A stretch of 64,000 nucleotides of DNA from JANQPD01 sp963715655 (lineage in GTDB: Bacteria; Bacteroidota; Bacteroidia; Flavobacteriales; Schleiferiaceae): contig OY970262.1 in the NCBI GenBank assembly GCA_963715655.1, forward strand, positions 2,294,001-2,358,000, in the 5' to 3' direction. Position numbers and translations under genes: made by a program. The notes beneath the pieces are model-generated. The model was not told the origin of the DNA, did no database searches, and was given only the letters and a program-made list of their open reading frames with translations. Of this stretch, positions 7,601-16,800 are shown one piece after another; position 1 is the stretch's first letter; each line of letters opens with the position of its first letter.

Positions 7601-10420
7601 TTAATTGTTACTAATGTTCCCTTTTTCTCTAGCATCCGCCACTAAGCTTTCTTTTTGCGCACGTGCTTTATCTACCAAAGCATCTGCACGTTTAGCAGCT
7701 TCTGATTCTAATTTGTTCGCCTTGTCCTGAGCTTCTTCACGCAGTTTTTTAGCCGCTATTCGTGCGCCTTGCTCTTTTAAAATATTGCCTTTTGCATCAG
7801 CCTCTAGTTTAGTAGCTTGCTTCTCTCCTTCCGTTCTTATTACGTTAGCCTGCTTTTTAGCTTCTGCTTTTATATTAGCCGCTTGTTTTTCCGCTTCGGC
7901 TATTAGCTGATTTCCTTTAGCTTCGGCATCATCAATCAGTTTTTTAGCTTCTTCGTTTACTTTATTAATGGCATCCGTTTTTACCTCTTCAATTTTCTCC
8001 TTCGCCTGATTTTTTAAATTATCCAATACATTGTTTACCATGTCGCCAAGCGAAGTTTTTACCGTTGGGTCGGTTACCGTTCCACCAATTAATACAGCTA
8101 CATCTACCTTACCACTTTGGCTTGCACCAATTTTGCTCAAAATATCAGCCGCGCTAATGCCACTTACCGGCACAGCTATATTCATTTTATAATCAAGCGT
8201 TTGATCTAGCCCATTGCTACCAGAAACCGTAGCTTTTACATTGCCAGCTGTAAAGTCAAATGGCTCCACTTTCACTCGTCCATCTTCCACCATAAAACTT
8301 AGGTTTACTTTACCAATGTCTAATTTAGAAAGTGAAGGATTTTTTAAAGCACTCGCCAATTTTTCTAACGATTTTGGCGCCACGGAAAGGCCATCCGTTT
8401 GTAATGCTCCATTGGCTAAAACGGTGCTTAAATCTGGACTCATATCAGGATTTAAATTTCCTGTAAAAGAAAAACCCGTGCTGAAATTACCAGTAGCCGT
8501 TTTCATAATAGGTGCAAGTTTTTCAAAAGAAACAAACTTTTCATACGTTTCTTTAAAGTTGAAATTTTTGATTTTGAAATCAAACTTCGCTTCTGGTGCT
8601 GATAGTACGCTGTTATAACTACCATCCATAGCAATTTCTCCGCTTAATAATTTCATGGTAACATCACGCAATTGCGCCACGCCTTTGTTCAATGCAATTA
8701 CCCCTTGTAAATCATTGATTTCCAAATTATCATATAAAATTTTAGAAATCTGACTCGTTAAAGTGAAGTTGATATTCTCTGGCAAACGGATGGCTTCCAT
8801 TGGCGTGCTTTGCTCTGTATTTTCGGTAGTTTCTTCACCACCAGAAGGTGCTGCTGCAAACAACTGGTTTAAATCTAGCATGGTACTGTTGAGATTTACC
8901 ACCGCCTTAAGCGTAGAATCTTGCAACATATACGCTAAAATATTATCAATTTTTCCGTTGGCTGCAAAGTCACTCTTACCCAATTGCATTTGCAAACTTG
9001 GCAAGTTTACCTGCTGTGGCGTAAAATTCATTTCCGCATTGCTTACCACTATCGGAAAAGGCAGGCTGTCACTTTTCAACGTAATATTACTCGCCACCAT
9101 GTTTCCTGCAAGGGTAACCGCTTCATAATTTTCATTGTCCACATCGCTCATTTTTCCAGCAAAAGTTACATCTCCTTTTATACGCCCAGAATAATCAAAA
9201 TCGCTAGAAGGCACTACTTCTCCCAAATTTTTAAGCTGTAAATCAGTTTTAATCTGTCCTTTAAATTGTGGATCAGAAATAGGTGTTTTTAAATTTAACA
9301 CCGCCATAAAAGGGCTGTTGGCAATATTGCAACTAGCTTTAGGGATGTTTACTTCGGTGGCATCTAACGTATTACTCGGATTTTTGATGTGCGCTTCTAC
9401 ATTAATATTAGTAACACCAGCCGGCAAATCAGGATAACGGAACGTGCCATCGTTTACCAAAAAGTTGAAATCAAAAGATGGATACACTTCATTTTCACCA
9501 TTGTAAATCCCTTTTACAAAACCATCTAAACTAAAAGTACCGGTGGTTTTTACCGTTTCAAAACCCTCTAAAAATACGGTAGGTACTAAAGAAAGCACGC
9601 TTTTAAACTCACTTTGTGGCGCTTTCATTTTTAAATCCATTTCAATATCATCGGTTGGTAAAGCCACATAACCATCTAGCGCTAAGCGTAAATCGTTTAA
9701 ACCAATGGTGTTTTCTTTTAACGTAATTTTAAACTGTGGTTGATTAAATTCCACGTCCATATCGGCAAAAGCTTTGGTATGACTCAGATAATCTACACCA
9801 TCCATACGCACGGTTAAATCTTCAATTTTAGTGTTGGTTTTTAAGTCCACTACCTCTTCCGACAAATCACCTGAACCGTTGAAATCTAGCTTTCTAATTA
9901 CCGCTTTTATGTTTCCTTCTCGATCATCATACACCAAATTAAAATTATTAAGGGTAAAGCTTTTCAGTTTCAGCTTAAAGCTAGATGATGCAGTATCTGC
10001 GGGCGTTTCTTCTGTTTCTTCACTTGCTTTCGCGATGTCGTAATTGGCGTTACCATCTTTATCAACAATAACGTTTACTTCCGCATCGCTAATGCTAATA
10101 CCTTCAACCTCAAACTGGTCGCCTTGCATTACGCTAAATAAATTTAGCTCTACGTCAAAATCACCAATGGAGGCCAAACGCTGACCGGCAAAATTTCCTT
10201 TGCCATCTATAGTAAATTTGGTAATACCCAAATTAAAATTAGGAAAGGTGCTAAACAGACTAATGTCGATATCCTCAAAGTTAACCTCAGCCTCTATTTG
10301 CTTGTTAATTTCTGTTTTGGCTCTTGCAATTATTTCATCCTTAAACAAAATGGGTAAGAGAATAATAGCGGCAATAAAAATTACCAGAATAACGCCTAAA
10401 ATCTTAAAAAACCTTTTCAT
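7601..10420 (-). CDS. AsmA-family protein with long C-terminal coiled coil
   Basis: The 939-aa protein has one N-terminal membrane helix (FKILGVILVIFIAAIILLPILF) followed by an AsmA N-terminal domain and a long repetitive beta region typical of the AsmA/TamB bridge proteins thought to move lipids between the inner and outer membranes. From about residue 815 it changes into about 120 residues of Ala/Lys/Glu-rich heptads (KLIDDAEAKGNQLIAEAEKQ and similar), a predicted coiled coil of about six related units ending in GNISNN. Such a tail is not part of the usual AsmA fold. It lies upstream of the OmpA gene with a 48-base gap and may be cotranscribed with it. Confidence 0.85.
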   Translation of the reverse strand: MKRFFKILGVILVIFIAAIILLPILFKDEIIARAKTEINKQIEAEVNFEDIDISLFSTFPNFNLGITKFTIDGKGNFAGQRLASIGDFDVELNLFSVMQGDQFEVEGISISDAEVNVIVDKDGNANYDIAKASEETEETPADTASSSFKLKLKSFTLNNFNLVYDDREGNIKAVIRKLDFNGSGDLSEEVVDLKTNTKIEDLTVRMDGVDYLSHTKAFADMDVEFNQPQFKITLKENTIGLNDLRLALDGYVALPTDDIEMDLKMKAPQSEFKSVLSLVPTVFLEGFETVKTTGTFSLDGFVKGIYNGENEVYPSFDFNFLVNDGTFRYPDLPAGVTNINVEAHIKNPSNTLDATEVNIPKASCNIANSPFMAVLNLKTPISDPQFKGQIKTDLQLKNLGEVVPSSDFDYSGRIKGDVTFAGKMSDVDNENYEAVTLAGNMVASNITLKSDSLPFPIVVSNAEMNFTPQQVNLPSLQMQLGKSDFAANGKIDNILAYMLQDSTLKAVVNLNSTMLDLNQLFAAAPSGGEETTENTEQSTPMEAIRLPENINFTLTSQISKILYDNLEINDLQGVIALNKGVAQLRDVTMKLLSGEIAMDGSYNSVLSAPEAKFDFKIKNFNFKETYEKFVSFEKLAPIMKTATGNFSTGFSFTGNLNPDMSPDLSTVLANGALQTDGLSVAPKSLEKLASALKNPSLSKLDIGKVNLSFMVEDGRVKVEPFDFTAGNVKATVSGSNGLDQTLDYKMNIAVPVSGISAADILSKIGASQSGKVDVAVLIGGTVTDPTVKTSLGDMVNNVLDNLKNQAKEKIEEVKTDAINKVNEEAKKLIDDAEAKGNQLIAEAEKQAANIKAEAKKQANVIRTEGEKQATKLEADAKGNILKEQGARIAAKKLREEAQDKANKLESEAAKRADALVDKARAQKESLVADAREKGNISNN

Positions 10421-10442
10421 ATATACGTGTGTGTTGTGCTAT

Positions 10443-11879
10443 TTATGGTTCAAATGTTTCCTCAGTATCTCTATCTTTCTGATAATTAAGTAAACCTTCA
10501 CCTTTTGCAATTATAGTAGAAACAGTAGCATCGCCCGTAACGTTCACAACGGTGCGACACATATCTAAAATTCTATCTACGGGAAGAATAATTCCTATCC
10601 ACGCGGGGTTTAAATCAACCGCTTGCAGCACAATGATTAGCATAACCAAACCAGCACTAGGCACAGCGGCAGAGCCAATGGAAGCCAATGTGGCGGTTAA
10701 AACAATGGTAATTTGCTGCGCAAAAGTTAAATCAATCATGTGCAATTGTGCCAAAAAAACTACGGCCACGGCTTGGTATAAGCTTGTTCCGTCCATATTT
10801 ACAGTAGCGCCAATGGGCAGCACAAAACTGGTTACTTTTTTATCTACCCCTAAATTATCTTCCACACATTCCATAGTAACTGGCAGCGTGGCCGCACTTG
10901 ATGAAGTAGAAAAGGCTAGGGTTTGCGCAGGACTCATGCCTTTAAAAAATCCGGTATAAGAAATTACACGCACAAATAATTTTAAGATGATTGGATAAAT
11001 AGCAAAAATCATGAGCATTAAACCCAAAAATACGGTGAGTGAGTACCAACTTAAGCCTTTAAAAATTTCCAATACTTTGCCAACATCATCGCCCGCCATT
11101 TTAGAAATAACGCCCGCTAAAAGCGCAAAAACAAAAAATGGAGAAGCGCGCATAATTACGTCCACCATTTTTAAAAATATCTCCATTGTACCATCCACAA
11201 AGGCGCGTACGGGTTCTGTTTTCTCATTCGGAATAAACAGCATAGCGATACCAAAAAACAAAGCAAAAAAGATGATTTGTAGCATTAGGCCATTATCACC
11301 TAAGGAGTTAAAAATATTGGTTGGCACTATGTCAACCAAAAACTGTAAGGGCCCGGCATCTTTTGTTTGATTAGCGGTTTGCATTTTTTCCATCACGGCA
11401 GCATCCGCAATATCCGCTTGGCTGCGGGAGGTTATTTCTCTCGCTCTATCGGCAAATTCAGGAGCAGCCAAATAATTAATACCATCTTTTACCTCCACGC
11501 CTTGATCGGCTGCCCAAAACTCATAGCTAATGCGGTTGTCTATGCGGGTTTGCTCATCTACCAACTTACCCGGGCCAATAATATTTACTAAAAGTAAACC
11601 CAACGAAACAGCCAAAATGGTGGTAGCAAAATAAAAAAGTAGCGTTTTTACGCCCATACGGCCTAAGCTAGAAGGATCTCCCAAACCGGCCACACCACTA
11701 ATAATGGAAAACAAAACTAAAGGCACAGCAATAAGCTTTAGCAGATTTATAAAAATTGTTCCAAATGGTGCTATCCAATTAAGTGTAAACGCGCTCCAAC
11801 CTAACTGGCTGCTGAGCAACGCCCAAATTACACCTAAAATAAGACCGATAATAATTTTCCAATGGAGGGCTAGTTTCAT
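10443..11879 (-). CDS. Dicarboxylate/amino acid:cation symporter (DAACS, GltP/DctA type)
   Basis: The 478-aa protein has eight or so membrane segments and the two signatures of the glutamate/aspartate transporter family: the serine-rich re-entrant loop AFSTSSSAATLPVT and the substrate/cation motif NMDGTSLYQA. It also has the AAVPSAGLVMLIIVLQ helix and PVDRILDMCRT...TGD near the end. It couples import of glutamate, aspartate or C4-dicarboxylates to Na+ or H+. A larger than usual periplasmic loop (about residues 110-180, charged) sits between helices 3 and 4. It lies between VapC and AsmA on the same strand. Confidence 0.93.
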   Translation of the reverse strand: MKLALHWKIIIGLILGVIWALLSSQLGWSAFTLNWIAPFGTIFINLLKLIAVPLVLFSIISGVAGLGDPSSLGRMGVKTLLFYFATTILAVSLGLLLVNIIGPGKLVDEQTRIDNRISYEFWAADQGVEVKDGINYLAAPEFADRAREITSRSQADIADAAVMEKMQTANQTKDAGPLQFLVDIVPTNIFNSLGDNGLMLQIIFFALFFGIAMLFIPNEKTEPVRAFVDGTMEIFLKMVDVIMRASPFFVFALLAGVISKMAGDDVGKVLEIFKGLSWYSLTVFLGLMLMIFAIYPIILKLFVRVISYTGFFKGMSPAQTLAFSTSSSAATLPVTMECVEDNLGVDKKVTSFVLPIGATVNMDGTSLYQAVAVVFLAQLHMIDLTFAQQITIVLTATLASIGSAAVPSAGLVMLIIVLQAVDLNPAWIGIILPVDRILDMCRTVVNVTGDATVSTIIAKGEGLLNYQKDRDTEETFEP

Positions 11880-11897
11880 AAAAATTTATGCTGTTTT

Positions 11898-12281
11898 TTA
11901 GGTTAAAATTTCAATATCCTTCAACCTAGTAAAATGTTTATCAAAGGTGTAAATAGCAATATTATTTGCGTAACAAGTTGCCGCGATCCAAATATCATTT
12001 TCAAGAATCGGTGTTCCTGCCAATTTTAACTCTAAACGCATTTGAGCGTATCGTTTTATAATCTCAAAATTTGAGTTTAAAACTTCAAAATCAGTTAAAA
12101 ACGACTCTAAAGCCAATAAATTAGTTTGTGATTTGGAAGAATTTAAAACGCCAAAATACAATTCGCCAACAACAGTAAAAGGCAGAAACACATTATCAAA
12201 AGTCTCTAATTTGTTGATTATTTCTTTATTCCCGTTAAGAATGGCTATTGCAATATTTGTATCGATGGCTATGTTTGACAT
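11898..12281 (-). CDS. PIN-domain toxin, VapC-like
   Basis: The protein is a small PIN-domain ribonuclease: an N-terminal Asp in NIAIDTNIAIAILNG, a Glu in VGELYFGVLNS, and late acidic residues in ENDIWIAATCYANNIAIYTFDKHF. PIN toxins cut tRNA or rRNA when freed from their antitoxin. An upstream TTG at 12290 extends the frame by three residues, but the ATG at 12281, 2 bases after the antitoxin stop, is the better start (127 aa). The gene forms a toxin-antitoxin pair with the 72-aa gene upstream. The Asp/Glu pattern looks complete, so it may be active. Confidence 0.88.
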   Translation of the reverse strand: MSNIAIDTNIAIAILNGNKEIINKLETFDNVFLPFTVVGELYFGVLNSSKSQTNLLALESFLTDFEVLNSNFEIIKRYAQMRLELKLAGTPILENDIWIAATCYANNIAIYTFDKHFTRLKDIEILT

Positions 12282-12283
12282 TT

Positions 12284-12502
12284 TCACCAATCCCCTTCAA
12301 TTCTACTAAATTCCTCATTTACAAGTTGGGTAATATTCGCTGCCTCAGCATTATCAATCTTACCCGCGTGTCTTTTCAATTTATTTCCGATACTCTCTTG
12401 GTTCTTAGCACGTAAACTTCTTATAAACGCTAATAGCTCTTGCAACTTATTAGGGTTTTCAATGGCCTTTATTTCCTTAATTATTTGTTCCGTAAGTAGC
12501 AT
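12284..12502 (-). CDS. Antitoxin partner of the VapC-like toxin
   Basis: The protein has 72 aa from the ATG at 12502 (MLLTEQIIKEIKAIEN); a TTG at 12508 would overlap the aroC stop and is less likely. It is helical and charged, with no visible AbrB or ribbon-helix-helix signature. It ends with an acidic tail (VNEEFSRIEGDW) that could fill the toxin active site. The ATG lies 2 bases after the aroC stop, so its translation is probably coupled to aroC, with the toxin directly behind. The antitoxin call rests mainly on position and size. Confidence 0.75.
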   Translation of the reverse strand: MLLTEQIIKEIKAIENPNKLQELLAFIRSLRAKNQESIGNKLKRHAGKIDNAEAANITQLVNEEFSRIEGDW

Positions 12503-12504
12503 AC

Positions 12505-13572
12505 TCAATGCAGTTTATTTAACCTCGAAGATAACATATTATCTACCAAAACCAACGCAGCCATTGCCTCTACAATTGGCACGGCACGCGGCACTACACA
12601 AGGGTCGTGCCTACCTTTTCCCTTTACAGTTACTGGGTTTCCGTTTTCATTTACACCCGTTTGGTTTTGCATAATGGTGGCGGTGGGTTTAAAGGCTACT
12701 CTAAAATAAATATCCGAACCATTGCTAATACCGCCTTGTATGCCTCCAGAGTTATTAGTGCGCAATTTTCCGTTTGCATCGTATTGATCGTTGTGCGCGC
12801 TGCCGTGCAATTTTGTACCGGCAAAACCGCTGCCGTATTCAAAACCTTTTACCGCGTTTATGCTGAGCATAGCTTTGCCCAAATCCGCATGTAATTTGTC
12901 AAAAACAGGTTCACCCCAACCGGCTGGTACATCTTCAATTACGCAAGTAATGATGCCGCCAACACTATCGCCTTTTTTTCGGGTTTCGTCAATAAAGGCT
13001 TCAAATTTTTGGGCTGTAGCCGGATGTGGACAGCGTACTAAGTTGTTTTCAATTACTGAAAAATCTAAATCTTGATAAGGAACATCTAACGAAAATGGCC
13101 CTACTGAAGAAACGTAAGCCGTAATTTTTACGTCCACTAAGAGTTGCTGTGCTATGGCTCCTGCTACCACTCGGCAAGCTGTTTCTCGGGCAGAAGCTCT
13201 ACCTCCACCTCTGTAATCGCGTAAGCCATACTTACTTAAATAAGTGTTATCAGCGTGGCTAGGCCGTATCTGATTTTTTATGTGCTCGTAATCTTTACTC
13301 TTCGCATCTTTATTGGCAATGCTAAAGCCAATGGGCGTACCCAAGGTTTTTCCTTCAAAAATACCGGAGTAAAATACCACTTCATCGGTTTCTTTGCGTT
13401 GCGTGGTTATACGTGATTGTCCCGGTTTTCTTCTATCCAATTGATTTTGAATAGCTTTAAAGTCAATTGCTAAGCCGGCAGGACAGCCGTCAATAATACC
13501 ACCTATGCTGCCGCCATGCGATTCGCCAAAGGTGGTAAGCACAAAATTTTTTCCAAAGCTGTTTCCGGCCAT
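12505..13572 (-). CDS. aroC: Chorismate synthase
   Basis: The 355-aa protein makes chorismate from EPSP, the last common step of aromatic amino acid synthesis, using reduced FMN. Conserved blocks are TTFGESHGGSIGG, RRKPGQSRITTQRKE, IRPSHADNTY, DYRGGGRASARETACRVVAGA and the C-terminal RHDPCVVPRAVPIVEAMAALVL. Length and ends are standard. TATATTTG, a perfect -7 box, lies only 5 bases before the ATG on the minus strand, which suggests a leaderless or near-leaderless mRNA. The toxin-antitoxin pair follows directly in the same direction. aroK lies elsewhere in this window (38.4 kb). Confidence 0.97.
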   Translation of the reverse strand: MAGNSFGKNFVLTTFGESHGGSIGGIIDGCPAGLAIDFKAIQNQLDRRKPGQSRITTQRKETDEVVFYSGIFEGKTLGTPIGFSIANKDAKSKDYEHIKNQIRPSHADNTYLSKYGLRDYRGGGRASARETACRVVAGAIAQQLLVDVKITAYVSSVGPFSLDVPYQDLDFSVIENNLVRCPHPATAQKFEAFIDETRKKGDSVGGIITCVIEDVPAGWGEPVFDKLHADLGKAMLSINAVKGFEYGSGFAGTKLHGSAHNDQYDANGKLRTNNSGGIQGGISNGSDIYFRVAFKPTATIMQNQTGVNENGNPVTVKGKGRHDPCVVPRAVPIVEAMAALVLVDNMLSSRLNKLH

Positions 13573-13577
13573 AGCCG

Positions 13578-13585
13578 CAAATATA
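13578..13585 (-). promoter_or_regulatory. Candidate -7 box for aroC
   Basis: On the minus strand TATATTTG fits the Bacteroidota consensus TAnnTTTG exactly and ends 5 bases before the aroC ATG. No good -33 TTTG was found at the right distance, so this is a partial promoter call. Confidence 0.4.
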
Positions 13586-13744
13586 GCATTACAAAGGCAG
13601 GTTTTTATAATCTGATAAGGGTGAAATTAAGTTCAATAAAGAGTTAAAAATTGTATTTAAATAAGTGATTTCGGATTTTTTTATGTGTTCGTGAAAGTTT
13701 AATTATCTTATTTACAATAACTTAAAAATTATATAGTACTTTGT

Positions 13745-13777
13745 ATTGCATAGTACCTTATTATTCCTATATCTTTG
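13745..13777 (+). promoter_or_regulatory. Candidate promoter of the padR-pspC operon
   Basis: TATCTTTG at 13770-13777 matches the -7 consensus TAnnTTTG, and ATTG at 13745-13748 lies 21 bases upstream as a weak -33 element. The padR ATG follows 46 bases later. Confidence 0.5.
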
Positions 13778-13822
13778 CATAACCATTTTAATAGCTAAGG
13801 AAAATGGTGAAAACAAAAAATT

Positions 13823-14155
13823 ATGAACTTAGAAAATACAAAGGCGCAAATGCGAAAAGGTGTTTTGGAGTTTTGCATCCTCTCGCTACTGCGCGAAAAA
13901 GATGCTTACGCCTCTGACATTATTGAGCATTTAAAAGACGCGCAAATGATAGTGGTAGAAGGCACTTTGTATCCCCTACTTACCCGATTGAAAAACGCAA
14001 AACTTTTAGCTTACCGCTGGGAAGAATCTAAAAGTGGGCCGCCCAGAAAATATTACGCCCTTACCGAGGAAGGAAAAACGGCCATTACTGAATTGGCTGA
14101 AACTTGGAATCAATTAGTAAAAGCTGTGGCAAAAACCACCAAAAAACAAGATTAA
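13823..14155 (+). CDS. PadR-family transcriptional regulator
   Basis: The 110-aa protein is a stand-alone PadR winged helix: the N-terminal KGVLEFCILSLLREKDAYASDI, the recognition part VVEGTLYPLLTRLKNAKLL and the wing SGPPRKYYALTEEGK are all standard. PadR proteins of this short class usually repress their own operon and answer to membrane or phenolic stress. The PspC-domain membrane gene starts 1 base after its stop, so the two form an operon and the regulator probably controls it. Confidence 0.93.
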   Translation: MNLENTKAQMRKGVLEFCILSLLREKDAYASDIIEHLKDAQMIVVEGTLYPLLTRLKNAKLLAYRWEESKSGPPRKYYALTEEGKTAITELAETWNQLVKAVAKTTKKQD

Positions 14156-14156
14156 G

Positions 14157-15821
14157 ATGAATAAGACACTCAATATAAACTTGGCGGGATTTATTTTTCA
14201 TGTAGATGAAGACGCCTTTATGCGCTTAGAGCAATACCTGAATAAGTTAAAAGCACAATTTGCAAGCACGGAAGGTGGCGAAGAAATAATACAAGACATT
14301 GAAAGCCGTATTGCCGAACTTTTTAAAGAACGCTTGGGCGAGAAGCAAGTGGTGGCCTTAACTGATGTGGAAGCGGTGATTGGAATTATGGGTCAGCCCG
14401 AAGATTTTGTAGATGCAGATGATGAGCAAGAACAGCAACATAAAAAGGCCGATTTTGATAAGCAAACTTTTTACGCAGGCACTTCTCGCACCATTTATCG
14501 AGATACAGAAAACCGTATTATTGGCGGAGTAGCAGCTGGTTTAGGTCATTATTTTAATATCAATTCTATTTGGTTGCGCTTGTTATTTGTGGCGCTATTC
14601 TTTTCGGGCTTTGGCACCTTGGTTTATATTGTTTTATGGATAGTGGTGCCTAAAGCTATCACCACAGCCGAAAAATTGGAAATGCGCGGAGAGCGCGTAA
14701 ACATATCGAACATTGAAAAATCTATACGTGAAGAGTTTAACGCAGTGGGCGGAAAAATAAGTGATTTTACTATGCAAGCCAATGCGCATGATTACAGCAG
14801 GTATAAAAAAAGTGCCGGAGGTTTTTTTAGTGATTTAGGAAAATTTATTGGATCAGCGGTGCGCTTGTTTATAAAAGTAATTGGCAAAGTTTTAGGTTTT
14901 TTATTGATACTTTTTGCCTTTGGTATTTTAATAATCCTTTTGATAGCAATACTTACCGGTGGTTTCCATTTATTAGGAAGCAATGTTGGGTTAGAAGAAC
15001 TCTTAGGTCTTTTAGAATTGGTGAGCTTAAATACCTTACATTATAACAGTATTATAGTGGGGGTAATATTAGTTACGGTGGCTCCGCTATTTCTGTTTGT
15101 ATATTTAGGTTTACGCTTATTGCTCAATTTAGAACCGCTGCACCCAAGTGCAAGAAGTGGCGCTTTTTTAAGCATTATAATTGGAGCAATTATTTTAGCT
15201 GTTTCTGGTATTCGCATTGGTATAAGTTTGGACGAAGACGGTGGTTTTACGCAGCGTACCGCATTGCCAATGCTTGAGGACAGCATAACCGTAGATATTG
15301 TGGACAACGATATTTATCAAAAATTTAAAGAGGAAAATTTTGAACCAAAATGGATGGAGCTAAACGAGCAAAACATATTTAGAGATGTGGAACTCAATAT
15401 TTTAAAAAGCACCGATTCCTTTAACTATTTGGTGATAGAAAGAAAAGCACAAGGCCACAATAAAAGAGAGGCTAGCTTACAAGCGGAAAAGATTTCTTTT
15501 AACTATGAGCAAACCAACAACGCACTTAAATTTGAAAATTACTATACACTAGGCGAAGGAATTAAATACAAGGGGCAGCGCGTGCGCTATCAATTGTATT
15601 TAAAACCGGGACAAAAAATTTTCTTAGATAGAAACACGATTGATCTTATATATGATGTGCCGAATGTGCAAGATATGCACGACTTTTATATGGTAAACCA
15701 TTGGTGGGAAATGACCAACGAGGGTTTAAATTGTATGGATTGCGAGGAGCGCGAAACGCCTAAACATAATGACCGGCTGCAAAATTTAAGCACAACAAAC
15801 GACACCTTGAAAACCATTTAA
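14157..15821 (+). CDS. PspC-domain membrane protein
   Basis: The 554-aa protein starts with a HAAS-like helical segment (residues 1-85, LEQYLNKLKAQF...IESRIAELFKER). A PspC domain follows at about 110-170, with the signature RTIYRDTENRIIGGVAAGLGHYF...WLRLLFVALFFSGFGTLVYIVLWIVVPK. About four further membrane segments run from 235 to 365 and end in a soluble C-terminal beta domain (about 370-530). PspC proteins sense or buffer inner-membrane stress. The PadR gene directly upstream is its likely regulator. The pair padR-pspC is common in Bacteroidota. Confidence 0.9.
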   Translation: MNKTLNINLAGFIFHVDEDAFMRLEQYLNKLKAQFASTEGGEEIIQDIESRIAELFKERLGEKQVVALTDVEAVIGIMGQPEDFVDADDEQEQQHKKADFDKQTFYAGTSRTIYRDTENRIIGGVAAGLGHYFNINSIWLRLLFVALFFSGFGTLVYIVLWIVVPKAITTAEKLEMRGERVNISNIEKSIREEFNAVGGKISDFTMQANAHDYSRYKKSAGGFFSDLGKFIGSAVRLFIKVIGKVLGFLLILFAFGILIILLIAILTGGFHLLGSNVGLEELLGLLELVSLNTLHYNSIIVGVILVTVAPLFLFVYLGLRLLLNLEPLHPSARSGAFLSIIIGAIILAVSGIRIGISLDEDGGFTQRTALPMLEDSITVDIVDNDIYQKFKEENFEPKWMELNEQNIFRDVELNILKSTDSFNYLVIERKAQGHNKREASLQAEKISFNYEQTNNALKFENYYTLGEGIKYKGQRVRYQLYLKPGQKIFLDRNTIDLIYDVPNVQDMHDFYMVNHWWEMTNEGLNCMDCEERETPKHNDRLQNLSTTNDTLKTI

Positions 15822-15844
15822 ATAATACAACTTATTTCAAGTGA

Positions 15845-15879
15845 AAAAAGCATCACTTTCTATGGAAGTGGTGCTTTTT
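15845..15879 (+). terminator. Rho-independent terminator after the pspC gene
   Basis: A 14-bp stem AAAAAGCATCACTT / AAGTGGTGCTTTTT (one T-G pair) with a 7-base loop lies 23 bases after the stop; the T-run is part of the stem, so it may work in both directions. Confidence 0.85.
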
Positions 15880-16094
15880 AAGTTTTCGCTATTTCAATTA
15901 ACCCTTTACTTGCTGTACTGCATAGGAATGTTTAAAAAATTGTAAGTTCCCGCCTACTCCAAATGAGTGATATTTTTAAAATTTAAGGTTTTAAACAACT
16001 GATTTAGTAAAGAATAGATTATTTTTTCTTTGTTTAATTAATAACGCATTGAATGTAAAAAATCTTTATTCTTTTATGTCTATTCACAGCTTCT

Positions 16095-16781
16095 TTGGCG
16101 CAGGCTCAGGTCAGTGCTGATAGTATCCAAACTCCCTCAACCGATAACTTACAATTGGTTCAAATTCCAAAAGTTCCGCCTACGTATTTAAAAAAATCAG
16201 CTTTAGCTTTAAATGTAGGCGCCATTGGTTTTGGATTGGAGTATGCCTACAACATAAACACAAATCTTAACGTAAGAGGTAGATTTAACTATCTACAAAT
16301 TAAAGACTACACCACAGCGTATGATTTAAATGGAAGTTCTGTAAATATTATTGCTAATGGTAATGCCACTAATCTTGATGTACTGTTAGAGTATTTGCCC
16401 TTCAAAAAAAGCAGTTTTAAACTGGTTGGTGGGTTTTCTTACCTTATAAGTTATGATGCCAGCATGTTTGTGGAATACAGCGATTCTATTCAATTTGGCG
16501 AAGTAACGTTGACCAAAGAAGATATTGGAAATGTAACGCTAGGTTTAGATTGGGGCGGTTTTGCTCCTTACATGGGTTTTGGTTTTGGCCGCGCAGTACC
16601 TAAAGGTCGTGTAGGTTTTGGTTTTGAAATAGGTACTTATTACGCAGGCGCACCCAGTGTGAGTCTTGATGCCGAAGGTTTATTAGCAGATACCAGCGAA
16701 GAAGAAGCTGATTTACAAGCAGGATTTGATGATTACCGATGGCTTCCTTTTATACAACTACGATTAGCAATTAGACTTTAA
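16095..16781 (+). CDS. Outer membrane beta-barrel-like protein with a stop at codon 2 of its natural start
   Basis: From a TTG at 16095 the frame gives 228 aa rich in alternating beta strands, with glycine/aromatic turns and a C-terminal QLRLAIRL ending typical of small porin-like barrels. The natural start is plainly the in-frame ATG at 16053: read through, it gives M-stop-KIFILLCLFTASLAQAQ, a full signal peptide, but codon 2 is TAA at 16056-16058 where AAA would be expected. So either export depends on an unusual start codon (ATC or ATT at 16062-16070), or the gene is silenced by one A-to-T change, or this is a sequencing error. It sits upstream of the lipoprotein gene (20-base gap), probably an operon. 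Function unknown. Confidence 0.7.
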   Translation: MAQAQVSADSIQTPSTDNLQLVQIPKVPPTYLKKSALALNVGAIGFGLEYAYNINTNLNVRGRFNYLQIKDYTTAYDLNGSSVNIIANGNATNLDVLLEYLPFKKSSFKLVGGFSYLISYDASMFVEYSDSIQFGEVTLTKEDIGNVTLGLDWGGFAPYMGFGFGRAVPKGRVGFGFEIGTYYAGAPSVSLDAEGLLADTSEEEADLQAGFDDYRWLPFIQLRLAIRL

Positions 16782-16800
16782 ATTTATCCATACTATACTT

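Noticed and set aside
16053..16058. Recoding (selenocysteine or readthrough) at the codon-2 TAA
   Set aside because: TAA is not a selenocysteine codon, and there is no stem-loop or biological reason for readthrough at codon 2.
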